Shown here one piece after another: positions 8,724 to 16,715 of a stretch of DNA of 64,000 nt; positions within the stretch are counted from its first letter, which is position 1; each line of letters opens with the position of its first letter. Location of the stretch: the NCBI GenBank assembly GCA_965198795.1, contig OZ240674.1, positions 930,001 through 994,000 of the forward strand, read 5' to 3'. The stretch is from G965198795 sp965198795 (GTDB taxonomy: Bacteria; Pseudomonadota; Alphaproteobacteria; Rhodospirillales; Casp-alpha2). Both the position numbers and the translations under genes were made by a program. A model generated the notes under the pieces. The model saw nothing but the letters and a program-made list of their open reading frames with translations. It ran no database searches and was not told the DNA's origin.

Positions 8724-9221
8724 TCAGGCGGCCGGGGCCACCCAGCGCCTTGAGACGAATGTGGTGACTTGCCGCCCAAGCACGTCGAGGAGAACCTTGA
8801 CGCGCTCGCGCGAACTCAATTCCAAAACAGTCGCCGTCAAATCGGCGAACGGCCCCGACACCAACCGGACCGCGGCGCCGGTCTCGATGTTGTCCAGCGT
8901 CAATGCGACGAGCCCGTCTTTTGACAAACTGGCGCGCAATCCCGTGATGAAGCCGTTCGGCAAAACGCTTGGGCGCGCCCCCTCAACGAGCAGCCGCGCG
9001 ACGCCGAACGTCGAGTTGATGGGCGCCCAATTGGTTCGCTCCATATCCATCTCGACAAACAAATAGCCGGGGAAAACAGGGACCCGGGCCGTATCGATCT
9101 TCCGCGCGTGGCGGCGGGAGCGCTCCATGAAGGGCAGCCAGGCGTCAAACCCCTGGCGCTTCAGGTTGAACTCCGCCCGCGCCTCCTCGCGGGGTTTCGT
9201 TTGCACCACGCACCACGTCAT
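8724..9221 (-). CDS. Specialised NusG paralogue (RfaH-like transcription antitermination factor)
   Basis: A 165-residue NusG-family protein. The NGN domain (about 1-100) starts 'WCVVQTKPREE' and contains FPGYLFVEMD and the RfaH-like stretch 'INSTFGVARLLVEGARP'. The KOW domain follows (about 110-165, 'GAAVRLVSGPFADL'). It binds RNA polymerase and promotes processive transcription of long operons. Its ATG overlaps the stop of the winged-helix regulator gene (ATGA at 9218-9221), and an exact ops element lies 74 bp downstream of its stop, ahead of gmd. That makes it the likely operon-specific elongation factor. Housekeeping NusG is excluded by the divergence and the polysaccharide context. Confidence 0.92.
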   Translation of the reverse strand: MTWCVVQTKPREEARAEFNLKRQGFDAWLPFMERSRRHARKIDTARVPVFPGYLFVEMDMERTNWAPINSTFGVARLLVEGARPSVLPNGFITGLRASLSKDGLVALTLDNIETGAAVRLVSGPFADLTATVLELSSRERVKVLLDVLGRQVTTFVSRRWVAPAA

Positions 9222-9844
9222 CGTTCGGCGGTTTCCGACGAAGAGGGGGGAGAAAGTTTCAAAAACCCCGGCGCGAGAACCGGATGGTCCGGAAACAGTT
9301 CGCCGGCGCCGTCGAATTCCGCCTGGGGGCTGCGCGACGCCGTCAGCACAAGGGCGCAGCCGGCCTCGACGCCGGAGATGTCCCGGATAACGGGAAGGTC
9401 CGAAATATCGCCGATATTGGCGTCGCGATCAAAAACGCCAATCAGGTTCACGCCTGTTTCACGCGCGGCGATGGCCGCGATATCGGCCAGTTCGCCGCGG
9501 CCGATTAAAATGAAGCGGGTCGCCCCTTGCGCTCTGGCGCCGGAAAACAGGTCCGCGTACTCCTGTTTCGCCAGCCGGAAGAAGGAGAGCGAGTCTTCCA
9601 GGTATTTCGCCACGAGACGTGATTTCTCGCCAAGCCCTCTTGGCGTCAGATAGTAAGCGTAGCGTTTGCGGGGCGCGGTCTTGACCTTCACCAGCCCCTT
9701 GCGGACGGCGCGCTTCATCAACGCGTTGATCAGACCTGCGGACACCGCCAGCCGTTTGGCGAGTGACTGCTGGGAAACGACGGCTTCCCGTTCAAGCTCG
9801 CTCAACAAATTGATCCGCTGTTCCGCGGTGACCTTGTCCGGCAC
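9218..9844 (-). CDS. Winged-helix regulator of the polysaccharide operon with C-terminal Rossmann-like domain
   Basis: A 208-residue protein. Residues 1-80 form a MarR/winged-helix DNA-binding domain like those of EPS-associated regulators ('QQSLAKRLAVSAGLINALMK' is the helix-turn-helix). Residues about 95-185 look like a small nucleotide-binding Rossmann fold ('RFILIGRGELADIA', then 'GVFDRD'), which could sense a cofactor or nucleotide sugar. The start is GTG at 9842-9844 with GAGGGGAG about 8-10 nt upstream. It heads the operon, and two near-identical palindromes flank its predicted promoter, so it probably represses itself and the downstream genes. Confidence 0.85.
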   Translation of the reverse strand: MPDKVTAEQRINLLSELEREAVVSQQSLAKRLAVSAGLINALMKRAVRKGLVKVKTAPRKRYAYYLTPRGLGEKSRLVAKYLEDSLSFFRLAKQEYADLFSGARAQGATRFILIGRGELADIAAIAARETGVNLIGVFDRDANIGDISDLPVIRDISGVEAGCALVLTASRSPQAEFDGAGELFPDHPVLAPGFLKLSPPSSSETAER

Positions 9845-9861
9845 GGCCGACCACTCCCCTC

Positions 9862-9876
9862 ATTCACGGTGTGAAT
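9862..9876. promoter_or_regulatory. Operator palindrome 1 (overlaps the -10 region)
   Basis: ATTCAC-GGT-GTGAAT is a perfect 6+6 palindrome 18 bp upstream of the regulator's GTG. It differs at only 2 of 15 positions from the palindrome at 9910-9924. It overlaps the proposed -10 element, so binding there would block transcription. Confidence 0.65.
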
Positions 9877-9901
9877 AACCTTGGGACGCGCATCGTGTCA
9901 A
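9873..9901 (-). promoter_or_regulatory. Predicted sigma-70 promoter of the polysaccharide operon
   Basis: On the minus strand a perfect -35 box TTGACA (9896-9901) is followed by a 17-bp spacer and TTATTC (9873-9878) as a weak -10. The -10 runs into operator 1 and the -35 sits between the two operators. Confidence 0.5.
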
Positions 9902-9909
9902 GCGTCATG

Positions 9910-9924
9910 CTTCACGCCGTGAAT
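9910..9924. promoter_or_regulatory. Operator palindrome 2 (upstream of the -35)
   Basis: CTTCACGCCGTGAAT contains the 5+5 palindrome TTCAC-GCC-GTGAA and matches operator 1 at 13 of 15 positions on the opposite strand. The two centres are 48 bp apart, between four and five helical turns, a spacing compatible with cooperative binding. Confidence 0.6.
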
Positions 9925-9969
9925 GAAAATCCATGTCCGGAGTCAGGAGGTTGGAACGGATAATGGCTG

Positions 9970-11580
9970 TCACCCTTCGCGCTGAAACGACCACTTGATC
10001 CGCCCGGACTCTGGCCCTGTTTCGCCGTCGATGACGATCTGAAGGGTTCGCCTGCGCGTCGTTGCGAAGCCGGACTGATATACGCTTTCTTCCAGCGTGA
10101 GGGCGGAGGCGGAGGTTCGAAACCGCCAACCCTGGCCTCCCCCATGGCCTCCCCCCTGGCCTCCCGGCGGCAGACGCAGAAGAACGGCCTTGCCGCCTTC
10201 CAGCCGCGCCGCGCGGACATCCGGATGCAGATGAAACCGGATGGTGAACGGGACGCCGCCGGGGCCAATGATCTCATCCTTGCCTCGAAAGTCCGTTCCG
10301 TTCGAGGCCAGGTAAAGATCCCTGTTGTGGGTGACGCCGAACCTGACCAGATAGCCGCTGTGCGAGCCTTGAAGAAACGCTGATCCATCCTTGTCGTTGC
10401 GCCGCCAGGTGACCCGCTCGTTGTTGGCGGCGGGGAGGTCGAGGTCAAAGGCGTTCCGGTCCCGAACCGTCGCCGTGGAGTGAGCGGCGGTGGCGGAGAA
10501 GGCCCCGGCCCAGGGCGTTGAGGGGTCCGCGTCGTGACCGCAATTACCGACCAGTTTGCGCCGGCCGACGGACATCTCGAAACTCAACGGACCCGCATGG
10601 GCGCACGTTTGGTCCGGACCCAGGGCGCCCGTATCCGCCATCACGCGCGTCCGCCCGCCCTTCAAGACCTGATAACCCATGTGCGGCGCGCTGACCGACG
10701 CCTGGCCCTTGGCGTCGGCCATATCCAGTAATCGCTGTAAACTGGCGGGGTCTTCGCCGCCGCCGCCATTGAACGCGCCCAACCGGCCGTCGCCAAGGCG
10801 CAAACCTTTCAGGCACGCGACCAGACGGTCCTCGTATACCTGAAGGAACGCGGGCGGAGACCGCATGACCATACCGGCCGCCTGTTTCGCGGCGAGAATG
10901 TCGGCCAGGGCGGCGGCCGCCCTGTCGGGGTTGCGGGAGCGGTGGCCGCCGTCGGGGAGAATGTCGCGGGCGAGCAGGCGCTCAAACCGGTCGAGGCCGG
11001 GGTTCATATAATCCTGTAAGCCGTTCACATAGACGGCCGCCAGAATCAGGGCCAACCCCTCCGCCAAGGCGTCCGTGGCGGGAAGCGGGCTTAATGGCTG
11101 GCGGATCAGATGATTGGTTTGAGTCGCGATGCTGTCGATGTGGAGCCGGCGCGTCTCCTGGTTCATGCCGGGCGCGACAAGATCGTCGTTTTGCAGCCAG
11201 TGCGTCAATCGGCGGGCGAGGGTGCCGGACTCCCAACTGTCGGCGGCCCAGCGGGTGTGGCGGGATAGCCAGGCGCTTACCAATTCCGCCGCCAGCTCGC
11301 GGGGACGTCCGGGACCCAGGGGGCGCAAATGGCGGAGCCAGCCGAAGCGGTGGAGCGCCAGGGCCGCCGCGCGGCTGGGCATATCCCGATCCCAGATGGC
11401 GTCCGCAGTCTCGATCAGTTGACCGGCCAGGGGAAAACGGCCGTGCAGGATGCCCGCGCCGAGCATGGCGTCGCCGGCGGCCGGGTCCGGCGCCGCGCCC
11501 GAAATCCCAAACGCCCGCCGGCGTCTGAGCGACCAGGCGTACAGCGCGCTTTTGTAGTAGGTTCTTTTGAGAAGATTCAT
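9970..11580 (-). CDS. Heparinase II/III family protein
   Basis: A 536-residue protein with the N-terminal alpha/alpha-toroid of heparinase II/III-like lyases ('GRFPLAG' near 50, WLSRHTRW, 'WESGTLARRLTHWL', 'GGHRSRNPDRAAAALADIL') and a C-terminal beta-sandwich from about residue 330 ('HAGPLSFEMSVGRRKLVGNCG'). The family cleaves acidic polysaccharides by beta-elimination. No clear signal peptide is visible. It lies 34 bp downstream of rsmB and 125 bp upstream of the polysaccharide regulator, a neighbour pair that suggests turnover or editing of the polymer made by the downstream operon. Confidence 0.85.
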   Translation of the reverse strand: MNLLKRTYYKSALYAWSLRRRRAFGISGAAPDPAAGDAMLGAGILHGRFPLAGQLIETADAIWDRDMPSRAAALALHRFGWLRHLRPLGPGRPRELAAELVSAWLSRHTRWAADSWESGTLARRLTHWLQNDDLVAPGMNQETRRLHIDSIATQTNHLIRQPLSPLPATDALAEGLALILAAVYVNGLQDYMNPGLDRFERLLARDILPDGGHRSRNPDRAAAALADILAAKQAAGMVMRSPPAFLQVYEDRLVACLKGLRLGDGRLGAFNGGGGEDPASLQRLLDMADAKGQASVSAPHMGYQVLKGGRTRVMADTGALGPDQTCAHAGPLSFEMSVGRRKLVGNCGHDADPSTPWAGAFSATAAHSTATVRDRNAFDLDLPAANNERVTWRRNDKDGSAFLQGSHSGYLVRFGVTHNRDLYLASNGTDFRGKDEIIGPGGVPFTIRFHLHPDVRAARLEGGKAVLLRLPPGGQGGGHGGGQGWRFRTSASALTLEESVYQSGFATTRRRTLQIVIDGETGPESGRIKWSFQREG

Positions 11581-11614
11581 GGTCTGCCGGTGCCGCCGGA
11601 AATAGGGGGGATGA

Positions 11615-12913
11615 TTATGCCGGTTTCAAAAGTCTGGCGGCAAAAAATCCATCGAGACCGCCCTCGTCCTCCCAATGAAAAGGCAGGGTTCGCAACATGC
11701 CGCGGCCGCAAATGAATTCCGCTTGGCCGCCGACGTCTTCTGGTTTGACCGGCTCGCGGACGGCGTCCGGCGTGGACTGAAGGAATCGGTCGATAATATC
11801 CGGCCCTTCTTCCGGCTGAAGAGAGCAGGTGGCGAAGACCAGCCGCCCGCCGGTTCTCAGCCAATCCCAGGCCCGCCCCAGCAAGGCGGATTGCAAACGG
11901 GTCAGTCTCTCGACGTCTTCCGGTGTTCGCTGATGGGGCAGTTCCGGATGGCGGCGGATCGTTCCGGTAGCGGAACATGGGGCGTCCAGCAGAATGGCGT
12001 CAAAGGGACGCTCCGGCTCCCAGGTCTTTGCGTCCGCCGCGATGACGGCGGCTTCCAGTCCGGCGCGCGCCAGATTGGCGGAGAGTTGTTTCAGGCGCCC
12101 GGCCGAGATATCCACCGCGGTGACGTTCGCCCCCGCCGCCGCCAATTGGAGCGTTTTGCCTCCGGGCGCCGCGCAGAGGTCCAGGCATCGCCGTCCTTGA
12201 ACCGGGTTCAAGAGCCCGGCGGGAATGGCCGCCGCCGCGTCCTGCACCCACCAGCAGCCATCCTCGTAACCAGGCAGAAGGGGGATGGACCCGGCGTTCC
12301 GCAGCCGGATCGATCCGGTTGGCAAAAGAGCCGCCCCCAGCTTTCGCGCCCAGGCTTGCCCATCCCCGTCTCTAACCGTGATGTCCAGGGGCGCGGGATT
12401 AAGGTGTGCTTCGGCGATCCGTCTGGCCATGTCCTCGCCATATGCGCCGGCCCAGGAATCAAACAGCCAATCCGGGGTGTTGAGGCGCGCCGCGTCCATC
12501 TCGGCCCGGAGAGCGCCGCCGTCGCGTCCAACGCGCCTGAGCAGGGCGTTGATCAGTTTCCGGTAGGGCGCCAGCCCCGGGCCCATCGCCAGATCGGCGG
12601 CGGTCGAAACCGCGGCGTGGTCCGGGACGCCGGAAAACAGGAGTTGAGCGACGCCAAGCCTCAAGACGGCGCGCGCCCGCCTGGCGCGCCCGGCCAAGGG
12701 TTTATCCAAACAATGATCGATCAGCGCGTCGATTTCGCCCAGGCGCCGGATCTGCGTGGCGGACAGATGCCGCGCAAGCCCTCTGTCGGCTCCGGAGAGT
12801 TTTCCGAAAGAGCGGCTGTCATCCATGGCCTGGTCGAACGTGCGGTTCTTGTTCAGGACCGCGTGGACGAGTTCCAGGGCGGCGCGGCGGGGAAGAAGGC
12901 CCGAGTTTTTCAT
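11615..12913 (-). CDS. rsmB: 16S rRNA (cytosine-C5)-methyltransferase RsmB
   Basis: A 432-residue two-domain RsmB/Sun protein. The NusB-like RNA-binding domain is at about 1-140 ('RRAALELVHAVL...DRGLARHLSATQIRR'). The SAM methyltransferase domain contains the SAM motif DLCAAPGGKTLQLA near 245, 'LLDAPCSATGTIRRHPE' with the releasing cysteine and FATCSLQPEEG with the nucleophilic cysteine. It methylates C967 of 16S rRNA (E. coli numbering). It is transcribed with htpX upstream (40 bp) and the heparinase gene downstream. Confidence 0.95.
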   Translation of the reverse strand: MKNSGLLPRRAALELVHAVLNKNRTFDQAMDDSRSFGKLSGADRGLARHLSATQIRRLGEIDALIDHCLDKPLAGRARRARAVLRLGVAQLLFSGVPDHAAVSTAADLAMGPGLAPYRKLINALLRRVGRDGGALRAEMDAARLNTPDWLFDSWAGAYGEDMARRIAEAHLNPAPLDITVRDGDGQAWARKLGAALLPTGSIRLRNAGSIPLLPGYEDGCWWVQDAAAAIPAGLLNPVQGRRCLDLCAAPGGKTLQLAAAGANVTAVDISAGRLKQLSANLARAGLEAAVIAADAKTWEPERPFDAILLDAPCSATGTIRRHPELPHQRTPEDVERLTRLQSALLGRAWDWLRTGGRLVFATCSLQPEEGPDIIDRFLQSTPDAVREPVKPEDVGGQAEFICGRGMLRTLPFHWEDEGGLDGFFAARLLKPA

Positions 12914-12953
12914 GCCTCCTCTCGCCCGGCGGCCGTCCGCGAATCAAGAGGGT

Positions 12954-13823
12954 TCAGCCCCAAGGCCGTTCCGCCGTTCCAGCTCGTGCGCGCGCCGGCA
13001 TGTCCACAAGCCGCTGGATGCGGTTCCGCGTTTTGGGATGAGTGGAGAACAAGTTATCGACGGAATGTTTATGGAGCGGATTGACGATAAACATATGCGC
13101 GCTTGCCAGGTTGTTTTCCGCCGCCTGGTTGTCAATGGCCTGGGCGCCGCGTTCGAGTTTGTCCAGGGCCGAGGCCAGCCATTCCGGCCGTGCGCATATT
13201 TCCGCGCCCAGCTTGTCCGTCTCGTATTCCCGAGTCCGGCTGATCGCCATCTGAACCAACATGACCGCCAGCGGCGCCAGGATCATCAGCACGGCGGCGC
13301 CGATCAGGCCCAGTGGATTGTTTCGGGTGCCGCCGAGAAAAAGCGCGAGGTTCGCAAGCATGCCGACGGCGCCGGCGATGGCCGCCGTCAGGGTCATGAT
13401 CAGTGTGTCGCGGTTCTTCACATGCGCCAGCTCGTGGGCCATGACGCCGGCGATTTCCTCGTGAGTCATCGCCTTCAAGCGCCCGGTGGTCGCGGCGACG
13501 GCGGCGTTCTCCGGATTACGCCCCGTCGCGAAGGCGTTTGGTTGCGGATTTTCGATGACATGGACCTTGGGCATGGGCAGGCCCGCGTTGTAAGCCAGTT
13601 GTTCGACGACGCCGTAAAGGGCGGGGGTGGAGGTTCTGTCCACCTCCCGCGCGCCGTACATGGCCAGGACCATCTTGTCCGAATTCCAGTAGGCGAGGAA
13701 GTTCACGCAGAGCGCGATGACGAACGCCAGCAGAACGCCCGGCCCGCCCCCCAGCATGAAGCCCGCGCCCAAAAACAACGCGGTGACGGCGGCCAACAGC
13801 ACGGACGTGCGAAAGTATCCCAT
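12954..13823 (-). CDS. htpX: Protease HtpX, membrane zinc metalloprotease
   Basis: 289 residues of an M48 protease involved in membrane-protein quality control. Two N-terminal hydrophobic segments (about 5-25 and 27-47) precede the zinc motif HELAHVKNRD near residue 130. Two more membrane segments follow ('LIMTLTAAIAGAVGMLANLALFL', about 143-165, and about 176-196). The ATG at 13821-13823 is chosen because GGAGG sits 5 nt upstream and the family begins GYFRT/NYFRT; the next ATG upstream would swallow that site. It is divergent from the DUF1674 gene, a pairing typical of alphaproteobacteria. Confidence 0.95.
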   Translation of the reverse strand: MGYFRTSVLLAAVTALFLGAGFMLGGGPGVLLAFVIALCVNFLAYWNSDKMVLAMYGAREVDRTSTPALYGVVEQLAYNAGLPMPKVHVIENPQPNAFATGRNPENAAVAATTGRLKAMTHEEIAGVMAHELAHVKNRDTLIMTLTAAIAGAVGMLANLALFLGGTRNNPLGLIGAAVLMILAPLAVMLVQMAISRTREYETDKLGAEICARPEWLASALDKLERGAQAIDNQAAENNLASAHMFIVNPLHKHSVDNLFSTHPKTRNRIQRLVDMPARARAGTAERPWG

Positions 13824-13849
13824 GGAAACCTCCATCGATCCGGGGACGC

Positions 13850-13879
13850 CCGGCGTCTTACCTGCCGGCGTCTTACCTG
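13850..13879. repeat. 15-bp tandem duplication in the htpX leader
   Basis: CCGGCGTCTTACCTG occurs twice head to tail (13850-13864 and 13865-13879), 27 bp upstream of the htpX start. It looks like a slippage product; it could alter promoter-to-start spacing. Confidence 0.8.
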
Positions 13880-13947
13880 GAAGTGCTCGCGCATCCTGAC
13901 TAAATCAAGCGCGCGCCCCGCCCGCCAAGAAAAGGTCACGATATCCA

Positions 13948-14172
13948 ATGCCGAACGATTCCGGAGCCGATGACGCGAAACGCGCCGAACGCCTTGCCCG
14001 GGCGAAGGCTTTTCTGGGCGCGGGCCGGGGCAGCGCCGCTTCCGCGCCCGGTTTGAGGGAGAACGCGCCGCGCAAGGACCCGGCTGGCCGGAAAAGCGCG
14101 GACAAGCGGCCGGACCTGGATCCAACCCGCTACGGCGATTGGGAAAAGAACGGCCGCTGTATTGATTTCTGA
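13948..14172 (+). CDS. DUF1674 protein (SdhAF4-like succinate dehydrogenase assembly factor)
   Basis: A 74-residue protein with the family's C-terminal signature 'DPTRYGDWEKNGRCIDF'. Eukaryotic SDHAF4 protects flavinylated SdhA during complex II assembly; the bacterial homologues are presumed to do the same. The N-terminal half is low complexity, rich in Ala and Arg. It is divergent from htpX with about 124 bp between start codons, which must hold both promoters. Confidence 0.9.
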   Translation: MPNDSGADDAKRAERLARAKAFLGAGRGSAASAPGLRENAPRKDPAGRKSADKRPDLDPTRYGDWEKNGRCIDF

Positions 14173-14333
14173 ACTCTCGCGGCGCCGGATCGCGCGGTGA
14201 CGGCGGCGCGGTCCTTGCGCGGCGTTCAACCCTGCTTCATTGTGAATGTAATGAATAGCGGGGCGGCCGGCGTCTTCGGGTCGGCGTCACTTGAACACGG
14301 GGCGGAGTCAAAAGCTCGCTGGGTCATGGCGGC

Positions 14334-15740
14334 ATGTTGTTTTTAAGGAATTTTTTTGGCGCCGCCGCCAGGGGCGCGCCGAAGAGGAAATCCTCCCGGA
14401 AGGCGCGGCGCGTCATGGGCGCCTTCGTGCCGTCTGGTATGACGGACACGGCCGCGTCCGTAGTCCTGGCGCGGCTTGACGGCGGGGACGAGGGCCGGCT
14501 CGCGACGGATCATCTGGCGCGCGTTTTCGGCGAGGTTCAGGATCTCGCCATCTACCGCCGGAGCCAATCCATCGCCCTCAATCACAAGATTCAACTGTTT
14601 GACGCCTTGCAGGCCGCCTCGGACGAGGGTGTGAAGTGGCTGGCCCAGGACGAGGCCGATGTTCTGATCTGGGGCGAGATCATTGATCTGGGCGCCTCCG
14701 TCACGTTGCGGTTTCAACCGAAAGCGGGCACTTTCGCCAATGTGTTCGGCCCGGCTGATCATCTGACCCTGCCGTTGCCTTTTCCGAAGGAATTGGATTG
14801 CTTGATTCTGGCGTCCTCGCTTGGGGCGCTGTTGCCGGTCCACGGCGGTTCCGGCAAGAAACTGGCGGAAGTGCTCGAACGCGAAATGAAACGGCTCGCG
14901 CGGGTATTGGAAAATCCGCCGGAGTTGGAACCATCCCATCTGGCGAGCGCCCTGGTCTGTTACGGGAATGCGGCGCTGGCGCTATGGGGCGCCGGGGGGG
15001 GCGGCTATCTCGACGCCGCCTTGAAAGCTTATCAACAGGCGAGCGAAACCATCGGGCGGCGCGATGACGTGTTGCTCTGGTCTCTGGCGGCGAACCATCA
15101 CGCCCATGCTCTCCAGGCCAAGGGCGACCGGGACTCCGACGACGACGCGCTCGGCCGGGCGGTCGCCGCCTATCGGGACGTGGCGGATACTCTTGGCCGC
15201 TCCGCTTACCGGAACGAATGGGCGATGGCGCGGGTCAACATGGGGATGGCGTTGTTCAAGCTGGGCAATAAGGAAACATCCGTCGCCAAGTTGAAAGCCT
15301 CGGTTGAGGCGTTCGAGGAAGCCATCGGCGTTTTCGACCGGGAAACCCACCCCGGCAAACACGCCGAAGTGATGACTCAGTACGGCGCCGTGCTGCTCGC
15401 CTTGGGTGAGCGGGTTCAAGGCGAGCGGGTGCTGGAAAAAGCCATCGGCGTTTTCCGGCGCGCGCTCGCCGTCCGGCAAAGGGATATCGTGCCGATTCTT
15501 TGGGCTCAGACCGCGAATAACTTGGGGGCGGCGTGTTTCGCGCTCGCCAAGCGGGCGCCGGGCGAGGCGTTGGTGGCGGAGGCCGAGAAGAACTTCAAGG
15601 AAGCCGCCGAGGTCTTCCGGAAAGCCGGCCACGGGCGCCGCGCGGCGGTCATTCAAAAAAATCTTCAGCGCATCAAGGATTTGCGAAAGTCCGGCAAGTC
15701 CGGCAAGTCCGGGCGCCGGGAAGTTCCAGGCCGGTTTTAG
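14334..15740 (+). CDS. Tetratricopeptide-repeat protein of unknown function
   Basis: 468 residues. An N-terminal basic stretch (1-28) may be a weak membrane anchor or not part of the mature protein. Residues about 40-170 form a globular domain with 'WLAQDEADVLIWGEIIDLG', resembling a domain that precedes TPRs in other proteobacterial proteins. Residues about 195-450 are helical repeats of TPR type ('MARVNMGMALFKLGNKE', 'QTANNLGAACFALAK'). The C-terminus holds a short KSG repeat (KSGKSGKSG). Its stop overlaps that of gshB tail to tail by 3 bp. A scaffold role is likely; the partner is unknown. Confidence 0.8.
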   Translation: MLFLRNFFGAAARGAPKRKSSRKARRVMGAFVPSGMTDTAASVVLARLDGGDEGRLATDHLARVFGEVQDLAIYRRSQSIALNHKIQLFDALQAASDEGVKWLAQDEADVLIWGEIIDLGASVTLRFQPKAGTFANVFGPADHLTLPLPFPKELDCLILASSLGALLPVHGGSGKKLAEVLEREMKRLARVLENPPELEPSHLASALVCYGNAALALWGAGGGGYLDAALKAYQQASETIGRRDDVLLWSLAANHHAHALQAKGDRDSDDDALGRAVAAYRDVADTLGRSAYRNEWAMARVNMGMALFKLGNKETSVAKLKASVEAFEEAIGVFDRETHPGKHAEVMTQYGAVLLALGERVQGERVLEKAIGVFRRALAVRQRDIVPILWAQTANNLGAACFALAKRAPGEALVAEAEKNFKEAAEVFRKAGHGRRAAVIQKNLQRIKDLRKSGKSGKSGRREVPGRF

Positions 15741-16675
15741 AGCCTCGCCTCGATGGCGTCCCAGATGTCCGCATCCAGCGAGGAGCCGTCAAAGCGGTTG
15801 ATCTCCTGAATGCCGGTGGGCGAGGTGACATTTATTTCGGTTATGTAATCACCAATGACGTCGATGCCGACGAAGATCAGCCCCCTGGCCTTCAGGTCCG
15901 GGCCCAGGGCTTCGCATATCTCGCGCTCCCGCCGGGTCAGCCCGGCCCTCTCCGCCCGCCCGCCCACATGCATGTTGGACCGCGCCTCGCCGTCCGCCGG
16001 GACCCGGTTGACCGCGCCGGCCGCCTCGCCGTCCACGAGGATGACGCGCTTGTCGCCGGCCCGCACGTCCGGAAGGTAGGCCTGCGCCATGATCGGCTCG
16101 GGAAACGACAGCTTAAACATTTCGATAAGAGAATGAAAATTTTGATCATCGGGCCGGAGCCGGAACACGCCGGCGCCGCCGTTGCCGTAAAGGGGTTTCA
16201 GGATGATGTCCTGGTGTTCGTCCCGGAACGCCTTGATGTCCTGCGCCGCGTTGGTGACCAGCGTCGGGGGCATGAATTCCTTGAATTTGGTGACATAGAG
16301 CTTCTCCGGCGCGTTTCGAACCTCCGCCGGATCGTTCACCACCAGCGTGTCCGGGTGAATCATTTCCAGCAGGTGCGTCGCCGTGACGTAGCCCATGTGA
16401 AAGGGCGGATCCTGACGCATCAGAATGACGTCCGTCCCGGTGAGGTCCACTTTGGTTTTTTCGCCGAGATCGAAATGATCGCCGCGCTTGCGGCGGACCG
16501 TCATGGGCTCGGCCCAGGCGGTCACCGCGCCGTCCTGATAGCTGAGGTCATTGGGATGATAGTGCAAGAGGTCATACCCGCGCTTTTGAGCCTCCAGCGC
16601 CAACTGAAAGGTGCTGTCGCCGTTGACGTCGATGGTTTTGATGTGGTCCATTTGAATGGCGACGGTGAGCGGCAC
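15737..16675 (-). CDS. gshB: Glutathione synthetase
   Basis: 312 residues of the prokaryotic GshB family, joining gamma-glutamylcysteine and glycine with ATP. Seen are 'QMDHIKTIDVNGDSTFQLA' at the N-terminus, 'LMRQDPPFHMGYVTATH', the ATP-grasp loop 'LKPLYGNGGAGVFRL' near 180-195 and 'FVGIDVIGDYITEINVTSPTG' near the C-terminus. It starts with GTG. The length is normal. It lies 41 bp downstream of the SirB1-like gene on the same strand. Confidence 0.95.
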   Translation of the reverse strand: MPLTVAIQMDHIKTIDVNGDSTFQLALEAQKRGYDLLHYHPNDLSYQDGAVTAWAEPMTVRRKRGDHFDLGEKTKVDLTGTDVILMRQDPPFHMGYVTATHLLEMIHPDTLVVNDPAEVRNAPEKLYVTKFKEFMPPTLVTNAAQDIKAFRDEHQDIILKPLYGNGGAGVFRLRPDDQNFHSLIEMFKLSFPEPIMAQAYLPDVRAGDKRVILVDGEAAGAVNRVPADGEARSNMHVGGRAERAGLTRREREICEALGPDLKARGLIFVGIDVIGDYITEINVTSPTGIQEINRFDGSSLDADIWDAIEARL

Positions 16676-16715
16676 AGGCGTTCTCCGGCTGGAAAGTCGG
16701 GCGGTTGGCGGCGGG

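Noticed and set aside
14541..14560. Second ops-like match (GGCGGTAGAT on the minus strand)
   Set aside because: It is inside the TPR gene on the non-transcribed strand and lacks the conserved TG at the end.
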